Assembly (NCBI GenBank): GCA_002341345.1
Contig: DDNW01000193.1
Coordinates: 3,175 to 8,969, forward strand
Source: Erythrobacter sp. UBA2510
GTDB lineage: Bacteria > Pseudomonadota > Alphaproteobacteria > Sphingomonadales > Sphingomonadaceae
Direction of reading: 5' to 3'
DNA: 5,795 bases
Shown here: positions 1-5,795 of the stretch, one piece after another
Layout: every line of letters begins with the position of its first letter
Position numbering within the stretch: the first letter of the stretch is position 1
Notes under the pieces: model-generated
What the model was told of the DNA's origin: nothing
Databases searched by the model: none
What the model saw: only the letters and a program-made list of their open reading frames with translations
Made by a program: the position numbers and the translations under genes

Positions 1-243
1 ATCCTTTTGCGCCTTTATGTCGGCAATAACGCGGAAATAATGATCGGCGAACTGCAGGTAATATTCGGTCTGCACCCGATCGTCGTTGAGCGAGGCCTCA
101 TGGGCCAGCTTCTTGTACTTCTCGAGCATCTGCGGGGCATTGCCCCGAGCCCGGTTGTCGATGCGGTTGGACTGGTTACCACCACCGCCTCCACCGCCGC
201 GATTGTTACCGCGGCCGCGCCGACGATTATTATTGCGATTCAT
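1..243 (-). CDS. DUF4167 domain protein, N-terminal part (3' end outside window)
   Basis: The frame is open from an ATG at 243 to the left edge, giving the first 81 residues with no stop. Residues 1-25 are a basic, low-complexity segment (Asn/Arg-rich start, RRRGRG at 7-12, seven consecutive Gly at 16-22). Residues 26-77 match the DUF4167 core as I remember it: an NRIDNRARG-like entry, then AxQxxEKYxxLAxEA, DRVxxExYLQxAxHYFRVI. DUF4167 proteins are widespread in alphaproteobacteria and have no established function. An RGG-like basic N-terminus next to translation genes suggests RNA or ribosome association, but that is inference. The gene lies downstream of prmC in the same direction across 229 bases. 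No good Shine-Dalgarno precedes the ATG; a TTG two codons upstream is an alternative start but no better supported. The remaining, usually long and low-complexity, part is not visible. Confidence 0.9.
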   Translation of the reverse strand, partial: MNRNNNRRRGRGNNRGGGGGGGNQSNRIDNRARGNAPQMLEKYKKLAHEASLNDDRVQTEYYLQFADHYFRVIADIKAQKD

Positions 244-472
244 GTTCAAGGGAAATTCGCTTCCTCAATCCGGCGGGCAACAGGCCCGGCCACATGACCC
301 CTCAATGCCGACGCAGCTGCTGCGCCGGTCATGATCTCCGATCTGCACTCGCAAAGGGCGCGAAACCGCCGCTTACCGGCAAACTTGTGGAGTCGGACCC
401 GCAGGTAGTGGCCTGACAATCCCGTCCGGGCCGCCTCACCATGGGTCTGATGAAGAGGTAGCTACTCGAAAA
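244..472. other. intergenic spacer between prmC and the DUF4167 gene
   Basis: This 229-base spacer lies between two minus-strand genes and should hold either the end of the hisS-prfA-prmC transcript or the DUF4167 promoter, or both. I see no convincing -35/-10 pair and no hairpin followed by a T-run. The only small structures are a 5-bp stem with a 5-base loop (274-278 with 284-288), an 8-base palindrome GTAGCTAC (458-465) just after the prmC stop, and the candidate short leader ORF at 246-332. Confidence 0.5.
246..332 (-). other. possible 28-aa leader ORF before the DUF4167 gene
   Basis: On the minus strand an ATG at 332, preceded by GGAG only three bases away, opens a 28-codon frame. It ends in TGA at 246-248, two bases before the ATG of the DUF4167 gene. 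The peptide begins MTGAAAASALRG and ends EEANFP; it has no recognisable domain. The DUF4167 start lacks its own clear ribosome binding site, so translation through this short frame could supply ribosomes by coupling. A chance ORF in GC-rich DNA is at least as likely, and the GGAG spacing is shorter than usual. Confidence 0.2.
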
Positions 473-1324
473 TCATTTGCCAAGTCCTAATCGCAGCACG
501 CAAACGCGCGGCCTTCCGCCCAGATCGTGCCGAATCTGCACGTCAAAGCCCGTTTCACCGGCTATTTTTTCCACGGCTTCGTGCTGAGTCGCTCCAATCT
601 CGAGCACGGCGACGCCGTTTTTGGCGAGCAGAATGGGCAATTGCGGAATCAACACACGATAATCATCGAGTCCTTCAGGCCCTGCAAACAAGGCCTCGCC
701 GGGCTCGAACTGGCGCACGTCGGGGGCAAGGTCGGCGCCCTCCTCGACATAGGGCGGATTGGCGAGGATCAGATCGAATTGCCCGAGCTGGTCGGTCCAG
801 TCCGGTGTATTCCAGTCGCGGCGGAGGAATTGCGTCCGGCCCGCCAGCCCCAGCGCCTCGCAATTGGTGGCCGCGATGCCCAGAGCGATGGCGCTGGCGT
901 CGATGCCGATGCCGGTCGCCTCCGATTGTTCGGCCAGAAAGGTAAGCAGCAACGTCCCCGGCCCGGTACCGCAATCGAGGACGCGCGCGGCGCGCGGCGC
1001 GGCCTCCAGCGCAGCCTCGATAACGCTTTCACTGTCGGCGCGCGGGATCAGCACGCCCGGGGCGACAACGAAGGAGAGACCGAAGAACTCCTGATTGCCG
1101 GTGATATAGGCGACGGGTTCATGGCTGGCACGGCGCGCGACCAGTTGTTCGAACCGGTCAGGGGCGGCCTCGCCGAGCTGGTCGCGGCTGGCGAGCAGCA
1201 CGTCCGAGCGTGATTTGCCAAGCGCATGGGCCAGCAGCAATTCGGCATCGAGCCGCGCGGTGTCGCTGGTCGCTTCGAGGCGTAACGTCGCCTCGCGCAG
1301 CGCCTCGGCGATAGTCACCCCCAT
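473..1324 (-). CDS. prmC: peptide chain release factor N5-glutamine methyltransferase PrmC (HemK)
   Basis: This cytoplasmic enzyme transfers a methyl group from S-adenosylmethionine to the side-chain amide of the glutamine in the GGQ motif of RF1 and RF2, which speeds peptide release at stop codons. The 283-residue length is normal for the family. Residues 1-75 form the helical N-terminal domain that docks on the release factor. The hallmark GxxxFxGLxFxVxPGVLIPRxDSE lies at about 76-99. The SAM-binding motif I is VLDCGTGPG at 115-123. The catalytic NPPY is at 189-192, where Asn and Tyr hold the substrate glutamine. The ATG at 1324 lies four bases after the prfA stop, with only a weak GAG-type ribosome site, so it is probably co-transcribed and translationally coupled with prfA, the gene for its own substrate. 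The closing stop is TGA. Nothing looks truncated. Confidence 0.97.
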   Translation of the reverse strand: MGVTIAEALREATLRLEATSDTARLDAELLLAHALGKSRSDVLLASRDQLGEAAPDRFEQLVARRASHEPVAYITGNQEFFGLSFVVAPGVLIPRADSESVIEAALEAAPRAARVLDCGTGPGTLLLTFLAEQSEATGIGIDASAIALGIAATNCEALGLAGRTQFLRRDWNTPDWTDQLGQFDLILANPPYVEEGADLAPDVRQFEPGEALFAGPEGLDDYRVLIPQLPILLAKNGVAVLEIGATQHEAVEKIAGETGFDVQIRHDLGGRPRVCVLRLGLGK

Positions 1325-1328
1325 TGCT

Positions 1329-2396
1329 CTAATCGGCCAACGCCGCCAGCCGCTTGGCCTCGTCCTCGGCGGCGAGCGCGTCGATCAGTTCGCCCAGTCC
1401 CGAGCCAGCGAGGATCTCGTCGAGCTTGTGCAACGTCAGTCCGATGCGGTGGTCGGTCACGCGCCCCTGCGGGAAATTATAGGTGCGAATGCGCTCGGAC
1501 CGGTCGCCGCTGCCGACCATCGCCTTCCTCGCGGCGGCCTCTTCGCCATGGGCTTCCTCGCGGCGCTTCTCATAGAGCCGCGCACGCAGCACCTTCATCG
1601 CCTTGTCGCGATTCTTGTGCTGGCTGCGCTCGTCCTGCATCGCCACGACGATACCGGTCGGCACGTGGGTGATGCGCACCGCAGAGTCGGTGGTGTTGAC
1701 GTGCTGTCCGCCCGCGCCCGAGCTGCGGTAAATGTCGATGCGCAGATCGTTGTCGTCGATCGTCATGTCGACCTCGGTCGGCTCGGGCAGGACGGCGACG
1801 GTGGCCGCGCTGGTATGAATGCGACCTCCGCTTTCGGTTGCCGGAACGCGCTGGACGCGGTGGACACCGCTTTCGTATTTGAGCCGCGCGAACACGCCCG
1901 TGCCGGTGACGTTGGCGACGATTTCCTTGAAGCCACCCGCCTCGCCCGCATTCATGCTGACCGGCTCGACCCGCCAGCCGTTTTCCGACGCGAAGCGTTC
2001 GTACATGCGGAACAGGTCGCCCGCGAACAGCGCCGCCTCGTCCCCGCCCGTCCCGGCGCGGATTTCGAGCATGGCCGGGCGCTGGTCGGCCTCGTCCTTC
2101 GGCAACATGGCGATGGCGAGCCTGTGCTCGGCGTCGGGCAGTTCGGATTTGAGGGTGGCGAGCTCTTCCTCGGCCATGGCCTTCAGTTCGGGGTCGGCGA
2201 GCATCTCGGTCAGGCCCGCGATTTCCTCGCGCATGGCCTGCACGCTGGAGGCGGCGCGGGCGACGGGTTCGAGCTCGGCATAGTCGCGGCTGGCCTGAAC
2301 GAAAGCCTCGCCCTCCAATTCGCCCGAGGCCATGCGCGCCTCGAGCTCGGCGAAGCGGTTGGCGATCTGGCGTAGACGTTCGGGAGGGATGGTCAT
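1329..2396 (-). CDS. prfA: peptide chain release factor 1 (RF1)
   Basis: RF1 recognises UAA and UAG in the ribosomal A site and triggers hydrolysis of peptidyl-tRNA. With the start at 2396 ([10 protein letters not shown]) the protein has 355 residues, the usual RF1 length. Residues 1-100 are the helical, charged domain 1. The RAGTGGDEA segment is at 113-121. The stop-codon-reading tripeptide is PAT at 185-187, within [11 protein letters not shown]; this PxT form marks RF1, whereas RF2 carries SPF. The catalytic GGQ is at 229-231, within [10 protein letters not shown], and its Gln is the PrmC target. An in-frame ATG at 2450 would add 18 residues that do not look like RF1 and would overlap hisS by 38 bases, so I reject it. 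The gap from the hisS stop to 2396 is 16 bases and holds no clear Shine-Dalgarno, which suggests coupling to hisS translation. The stop is TAG. Confidence 0.98.
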   Translation of the reverse strand: MTIPPERLRQIANRFAELEARMASGELEGEAFVQASRDYAELEPVARAASSVQAMREEIAGLTEMLADPELKAMAEEELATLKSELPDAEHRLAIAMLPKDEADQRPAMLEIRAGTGGDEAALFAGDLFRMYERFASENGWRVEPVSMNAGEAGGFKEIVANVTGTGVFARLKYESGVHRVQRVPATESGGRIHTSAATVAVLPEPTEVDMTIDDNDLRIDIYRSSGAGGQHVNTTDSAVRITHVPTGIVVAMQDERSQHKNRDKAMKVLRARLYEKRREEAHGEEAAARKAMVGSGDRSERIRTYNFPQGRVTDHRIGLTLHKLDEILAGSGLGELIDALAAEDEAKRLAALAD

Positions 2397-2412
2397 CGGC
2401 AGCACTTGGTCT

Positions 2413-3762
2413 TTACAGCGCCCAAAGCTCGCCGTCCCAGCCGCGTCCAACGTTTTCCAGCTTCATTGGCTTCCCAAAGCCTTCCACTGCCATTTCAACC
2501 GGTCGTATCTCTGCTTCGCCAACCGTTGCTTCGTCAAATTCCATTGGCCTCACCCGGACATGAGCAAGCATCCCCGGTTGCGCTAGGGCATCGGAAATCT
2601 GCACCGCGAAGACTGGCTCCAGTTTCTTCGCCTTATCAAACCGTTTCTTTGATGAGCCAGTTGCAACCAACTCAGCTGAGATGCCTTGACGACGAAACTC
2701 AGATTGAACCGCCGTAGCGTATTGAAGCGAGTGCGCTTCCTTGCCTTCCCATATCACAACAACCGAAAGCCGCTCTTCCCGTTTCTCCCCGACCAGCATT
2801 GCCAGCCGTTCGATCCCGGCCGCCCAGCCGACGGCAGGGGTCGGCTGGCCACCCAGCGATTCCATCAGCCCGTCATAGCGTCCGCCACCGAGGATCGTGC
2901 TCTGGCTGCCGAGCGCACTCGCCGCTGCCGAGCCTTCGTCCGGGATGAATTCGAACGCAGTGTGGCGATAATAGTCGAGGCCGCGCACGAGCTTGTCGAG
3001 CCGCCGCCACTTGACGCCCGCTGCATCGAGCCCGGAGGTCACCGCGCCGAAGAAATCCTCCGCTTGCGGGGTCAGAAACTCGTCGATCTTCGGCGCATCG
3101 GCGACGAAGGCCTGGTCGCGCGGGTCCTTGGAATCGAGAATACGCAGCGGGTTCTTCTCCAGCCGCTCGCGCGAATCCTCGGACAGTTCGTTGCGATAAG
3201 CCTGGAAATAGGCGACCAGCGCCACGCGCCAGCTGTCGCGACTGTCGGCGTCGCCCAGCGTGTTGAGCTGCAAGGTCACGCCCGTGATGCCCAGCTCCTT
3301 CAGCACCTGATCGGCCATGCACAGCAGCTCGACATCGGCCTGCGGTTCGGCGGCCCCGATAATCTCGGCATCGATCTGATGGAACTGACGATAGCGGCCC
3401 TTCTGCGGGCGCTCGTAACGGAACAGCGGGCCATGAGTCGCCACCTTCAGCGGCGCATGCTGCTGCCAGCCATTGGTAAGGTAGGCGCGCGCAATTCCGG
3501 CGGTGAACTCGGGCCGCAGGGTCAGGCTCTCGCCGCCGCGATCCTCGAACGAGTACATTTCCTTGGAGACGACATCGGTTGTCTCGCCAATCGCGCGGCT
3601 GAACACCTCGGTCCGTTCGAACACCGGCATTTCGGCGCGGCGGAAGCGGTAGAGCTTGCGGACACGCTCGAAGGACTCGACGACGAAAGCGAAGGCCTCG
3701 GCCTCCGGCCCGAAAATGTCCTGTGTGCCTCTGATAGCCTGAGGCGTTTTGCTGTTTCCCAT
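2413..3762 (-). CDS. hisS: histidine--tRNA ligase (HisRS), class II, with an atypical C-terminal domain
   Basis: HisRS activates histidine with ATP and charges tRNA-His in the cytoplasm, releasing pyrophosphate. The 449-residue product starts with the typical [12 protein letters not shown] (9-20). Class II motif 2 is [19 protein letters not shown] at 111-129, with ATP-binding Arg115. The HisRS signature LVRGLDYY is at 268-275 and GGGRYDGL at 302-309. Motif 3 is [11 protein letters not shown] at 320-330. The catalytic core is therefore complete. From about residue 335 the anticodon-binding domain is only loosely like other HisRS: a GISAEL...[11 protein letters not shown]...FAVQI core can be aligned, but the usual end (LGxxE, then TVKDLxTGEQ) is absent and an unfamiliar tail ends in [11 protein letters not shown] falls in this part (see findings). 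Length is slightly above the usual 415-430. The ATG at 3762 has AAGGG nine bases upstream. It is probably the first gene of the hisS-prfA-prmC operon. Confidence 0.97.
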   Translation of the reverse strand: MGNSKTPQAIRGTQDIFGPEAEAFAFVVESFERVRKLYRFRRAEMPVFERTEVFSRAIGETTDVVSKEMYSFEDRGGESLTLRPEFTAGIARAYLTNGWQQHAPLKVATHGPLFRYERPQKGRYRQFHQIDAEIIGAAEPQADVELLCMADQVLKELGITGVTLQLNTLGDADSRDSWRVALVAYFQAYRNELSEDSRERLEKNPLRILDSKDPRDQAFVADAPKIDEFLTPQAEDFFGAVTSGLDAAGVKWRRLDKLVRGLDYYRHTAFEFIPDEGSAAASALGSQSTILGGGRYDGLMESLGGQPTPAVGWAAGIERLAMLVGEKREERLSVVVIWEGKEAHSLQYATAVQSEFRRQGISAELVATGSSKKRFDKAKKLEPVFAVQISDALAQPGMLAHVRVRPMEFDEATVGEAEIRPVEMAVEGFGKPMKLENVGRGWDGELWAL

Positions 3763-3771
3763 GGGGGCTGG

Positions 3772-3776
3772 CCCTT
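3772..3776 (-). promoter_or_regulatory. ribosome binding site of hisS
   Basis: On the minus strand AAGGG lies nine bases before the ATG at 3762. It supports this start, as does the RGTQD motif following at the expected distance from the N-terminus. Confidence 0.6.
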
Positions 3777-3979
3777 ACGCCGAGGCCCGCGAGCGCGCAA
3801 TGCCGGCGCGTCCCAATCCGGTACCGGGCCAAGCATTTGTGCCGATTGCCCCTCGCAATACAACGAAAGTCCCGCTAGGCAGCGCCGCGTAGTTGCGGGA
3901 GAGGATGCCACTACACTCCCGGTCAGAGGTCATAAGACCCGGGCCGGCAAATCTGGCGAGAGCCGAACAACGGGAAACC

Positions 3980-3983
3980 GGAG
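3980..3983 (+). promoter_or_regulatory. ribosome binding site of ppa
   Basis: GGAG lies five bases before the ATG at 3989. This decides the start against the earlier in-frame TTG at 3893 and ATG at 3905, whose added residues do not resemble pyrophosphatase. Confidence 0.75.
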
Positions 3984-3988
3984 TATCC

Positions 3989-4528
3989 ATGCGTATTGAA
4001 TTCATTCCGACGGGCGACAATCCGCCCGATAGCCTCAATGTGATCATCGAGGTACCGGTCGGCGGCGAGCCGGTGAAATACGAGTTCGACAAGGAATCGG
4101 GCGCGCTGTTCGTCGACCGCATCCTGCATACGCCGATGCGCTATCCGGCCAATTACGGCTTCGTGCCGCACACGTTGTCGCCCGATGGCGACCCGCTTGA
4201 CGCGATGGTGATCGCGCGCTCGCCTTTCATGGCCGGCTGCGTGGTGCGCGCCCGCCCGATCGGCGTGCTCAATCTGGAAGACGAGCATGGCGGCGACGAA
4301 AAGCTGATCTGCGTGCCGATTGATTCGACCTTCCCCTATTACTCAGATGTTGGCGAGCGATCGGACCTTCCGTCCATCGTCTTCCAGCAGATCGAGCACT
4401 TCTTCACCCACTACAAGGATCTGGAGAAGGAAAAGTGGGTTCGCGTCGGCGCCTGGGGCGATGCGGCTGAGGCCCGTCAGGTCACGCTCGAAGCGATCGA
4501 GCGCTACGAAGCCAACAAGAAGGGGTAA
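3989..4528 (+). CDS. ppa: inorganic pyrophosphatase, family I
   Basis: This soluble, magnesium-dependent enzyme splits pyrophosphate into two phosphates and so pulls biosynthetic reactions such as tRNA charging and nucleic acid synthesis forward. The 179-residue product has the size of the bacterial enzyme (about 175). The family signature DGDPLDA is at 66-72 and supplies metal ligands Asp66, Asp68 and Asp71. Other active-site residues known from the E. coli enzyme are in place: Lys30 and Glu32 (KYEFD), Arg44, Tyr56, Asp98, Asp103 and Lys105 (DEHGGDEK), Tyr142 and Lys143. The start at 3989 is supported by GGAG five bases upstream and by normal family length; an open frame reaching back to 3893 adds 32 unrelated residues. 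It is divergent from hisS, whose reaction makes pyrophosphate, and convergent with the channel gene across 37 bases. It ends with TAA. Confidence 0.98.
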   Translation: MRIEFIPTGDNPPDSLNVIIEVPVGGEPVKYEFDKESGALFVDRILHTPMRYPANYGFVPHTLSPDGDPLDAMVIARSPFMAGCVVRARPIGVLNLEDEHGGDEKLICVPIDSTFPYYSDVGERSDLPSIVFQQIEHFFTHYKDLEKEKWVRVGAWGDAAEARQVTLEAIERYEANKKG

Positions 4529-4565
4529 TTGATATTTCGCACGTCCGCCCGGGCGCGCTGGAAAA

Positions 4566-5795
4566 TCATTCTACGGGGCGACGGGAATCGAGCAGGTCCT
4601 TTTCGCCCGGTTCCATGGCGCGTTCGGCCTCGACCATCTTGGTCACTTCGTCGGTCGGCGTGACATCAGCCTCTTCCGATTGCGAGGAAGATGCAGCCGG
4701 CCGCGCCGACACCGAACCCGTCGCCTCGACCGAGCCCTTTGCAGCCTCAGTCGTCATGGGCGCGCTGCGTGGATCGATGCGCAGGCGGTAGATCGGCTCC
4801 GGAATGGCAAAACCAGCCTGTTCGAGCGCGTTCTTGACCGCCGGAATGGCGCGGCTCTTGGCCTTGTACCAATCGGTCTTTTCCTGATCGATCCAGCCGA
4901 GAAACTTGATCACGATATTGGAATCGCCGACCGCCTCCACCCGCGCCTGCGGCTCAGGCGAATCGAGCACGAAATCGAGGGCACGCAACACATCCACGCC
5001 AAGATGGCGCGCTTCCGTCGGATCGTCATCGGCATCAATCCCGATATCGAATTCGAACCGGCGCTGCGGATTGCGCGTAAAGTTCAGGATCACCGCCTTG
5101 AACACCTGCGAATTGGGAATGCGCAAGTGGTTCCCATCGAGCGTCATCAGGATGGTCGCGCGGCTGGTCAGGCGAATGACGCGGCCTTCATGGCTGTCGA
5201 TCACCACCCAGTCGTTGGCGCGGAAGGGCTGGCGAACGCTCAGCATGAGCGAGGCGACATAGTTCTCGACCGTGTCGCGCATGGCGAATCCCAGCGCAAT
5301 GCCGATGACGCCCGCCCCGCCCAGTACCGCGCCGAGCAAGGTACCCGCTCCCATCATGTCGAGCGCGACGACGATCCCGCCAATCACGAATATGAAGCGC
5401 ACCGCGCTGGCGATCAGCTCGGCGAGGAAGCTGTTCGGGGTGATCCGCCGCCACAGGCCTGTCAATGAGGCCAGTGCATAACCGATGGCGGCGATGATCA
5501 GTGCGACGACCAGCGATACGCCTGCCAAGGGCAGCATCTGGACGAAGGAATCGGCCCGGTCGCGCAGCGCCGAGGTGCCAAGGCCGCCCTCCACCGACAG
5601 ATCGCGCCGAATCCTGTTCTCGACCGTCACGACACCGCTCACGCGCCCCGCAATGCCCTCCGCCCGGTCGATCGCAGCGACATCAGCGACCGTGCCGGAG
5701 AGAGTAACGACGCCCGCCTCGACCTCGACGCCGATATCCGCGAGGCCGGGCAATTCTGAAAAGATGCCGGTGATGCGTGCCGCGATGCGCTCGTC
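4566..5795 (-). CDS. MscS-type mechanosensitive ion channel with N-terminal BON domain (5' end outside window)
   Basis: The frame is open to the right edge, so 409 residues are visible without a certain start; the TTG at 5753 is an internal Leu codon within the BON domain and not a likely start. Visible residues about 1-65 form a BON domain (VEAGVVTLSGTV, then GRVSGVVTVENRI). Three hydrophobic segments follow at about 85-113, 124-147 and 152-174. The third is Gly/Ala-rich (LLGAVLGGAGVIGIALGFA), as in the MscS pore helix, and leads into RDTVENYVASLML. The cytoplasmic MscS beta domain follows (RQPFRANDWVVID, then HLRIPNSQVF), then the alpha/beta C-terminal domain to about residue 350. The last 60 or so residues are a Ser/Thr/Glu-rich hydrophilic tail. 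Such inner-membrane channels release solutes on osmotic downshock. BON domains are usually periplasmic and linked to membrane or solute binding, so the BON part probably faces the periplasm. The stop is TGA. Confidence 0.93.
   Translation of the reverse strand, partial: DERIAARITGIFSELPGLADIGVEVEAGVVTLSGTVADVAAIDRAEGIAGRVSGVVTVENRIRRDLSVEGGLGTSALRDRADSFVQMLPLAGVSLVVALIIAAIGYALASLTGLWRRITPNSFLAELIASAVRFIFVIGGIVVALDMMGAGTLLGAVLGGAGVIGIALGFAMRDTVENYVASLMLSVRQPFRANDWVVIDSHEGRVIRLTSRATILMTLDGNHLRIPNSQVFKAVILNFTRNPQRRFEFDIGIDADDDPTEARHLGVDVLRALDFVLDSPEPQARVEAVGDSNIVIKFLGWIDQEKTDWYKAKSRAIPAVKNALEQAGFAIPEPIYRLRIDPRSAPMTTEAAKGSVEATGSVSARPAASSSQSEEADVTPTDEVTKMVEAERAMEPGEKDLLDSRRPVE

Larger units (their letters stand above)
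3763..3988. promoter_or_regulatory. divergent intergenic region between hisS and ppa
   Basis: The two genes point away from each other, so this spacer must carry the start signals for both ppa and the hisS operon; that is inferred from layout. I could not assign a credible -35/-10 pair on either strand: TACACT at 3912-3917 resembles a -10 box but has no TTGACA-like hexamer at 16-18 bases. Visible symmetric elements are a perfect 10-base palindrome CCGGTACCGG (3818-3827) and a short inverted repeat TTGC-N5-GCAA (3847-3859). There is no T-box-like or other recognisable leader structure before hisS. Confidence 0.5.

Noticed and set aside
421..472. Possible terminator after prmC (CCC-GTCC-GGG and GTAGCTAC palindromes)
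   Set aside because: Stems are only 3-4 bp and no T-run follows in the minus-strand direction.
527..1213. Plus-strand open frame (228 codons) opposite prmC
   Set aside because: It is a shadow of prmC with no recognisable protein family and no ribosome site.
1215..2375. Long plus-strand open frame (386 codons) opposite prfA
   Set aside because: It is antisense to a certain RF1 gene. Long antisense frames are a common by-product of GC-rich codon use, and the translation (rich in Arg, His, Ala, Gly, with no domain) matches nothing.
3912..3917. TACACT as a -10 box for ppa
   Set aside because: No TTGACA-like hexamer lies 16-18 bases upstream; the nearest TTGCGG (3893-3898) is only 13 bases away.
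2686..3999. Long plus-strand open frame (437 codons) opposite hisS, running into the ppa leader
   Set aside because: It mirrors hisS on the other strand and gives a low-complexity translation without motifs. The region is fully explained by HisRS.
4546..4555. Palindrome CGCCCGGGCG between the convergent ppa and channel genes, considered as a bidirectional terminator
   Set aside because: It is a perfect 10-base palindrome but leaves no proper loop, and no T-run follows on either strand, so it does not meet the pattern of an intrinsic terminator.
4680..5468. Plus-strand open frame (262 codons) opposite the MscS gene
   Set aside because: It is a shadow of the channel gene; the translation is Arg/His-rich without membrane segments or motifs.

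Overview
The window looks like a chromosomal segment of a GC-rich alphaproteobacterium, most likely Sphingomonadales/Erythrobacteraceae-like. That placement is an inference from the gene set (hisS-prfA-prmC followed by a DUF4167 gene, with a family I pyrophosphatase nearby) and from the strong G/C preference at third codon positions. No marker gene fixes the genus. There are six protein genes, two of them cut by the window edges. I see no RNA genes, mobile elements, CRISPR arrays or long repeats.

Left part (minus strand, read from right to left): hisS (histidyl-tRNA synthetase), prfA (peptide chain release factor 1) and prmC (the methyltransferase that modifies release factors) are packed with gaps of 16 and 4 bases and probably form one operon. 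About 230 bases further on, in the same direction, comes the 5' part of a DUF4167 gene. Its product has a basic, Gly/Arg/Asn-rich N-terminus and may bind RNA. These genes share a theme: tRNA charging, translation termination and maturation of the termination factor.

Middle: a 226-base divergent spacer separates hisS from ppa (inorganic pyrophosphatase, plus strand). Aminoacyl-tRNA synthetases such as HisRS release pyrophosphate, which Ppa hydrolyses, so the divergent pair is functionally coherent. Every known catalytic residue of the bacterial enzyme can be found in Ppa.

Right part (minus strand): a gene convergent with ppa encodes an MscS-type mechanosensitive channel. A BON domain precedes the membrane helices and a hydrophilic acidic tail follows the channel. 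Its start lies outside the window.

This is mostly core-genome content, and I did not find a convincing undescribed system. The strongest oddity is in hisS. The anticodon-binding third has clearly lower GC (about 54% by hand count, against about 68% in the adjacent catalytic part), different codon use and a diverged sequence, and the change falls at the domain boundary. Lesser points are a possible 28-codon leader ORF just upstream of the DUF4167 start, the BON-MscS architecture, and weak ribosome binding sites inside the operon that suggest translational coupling.
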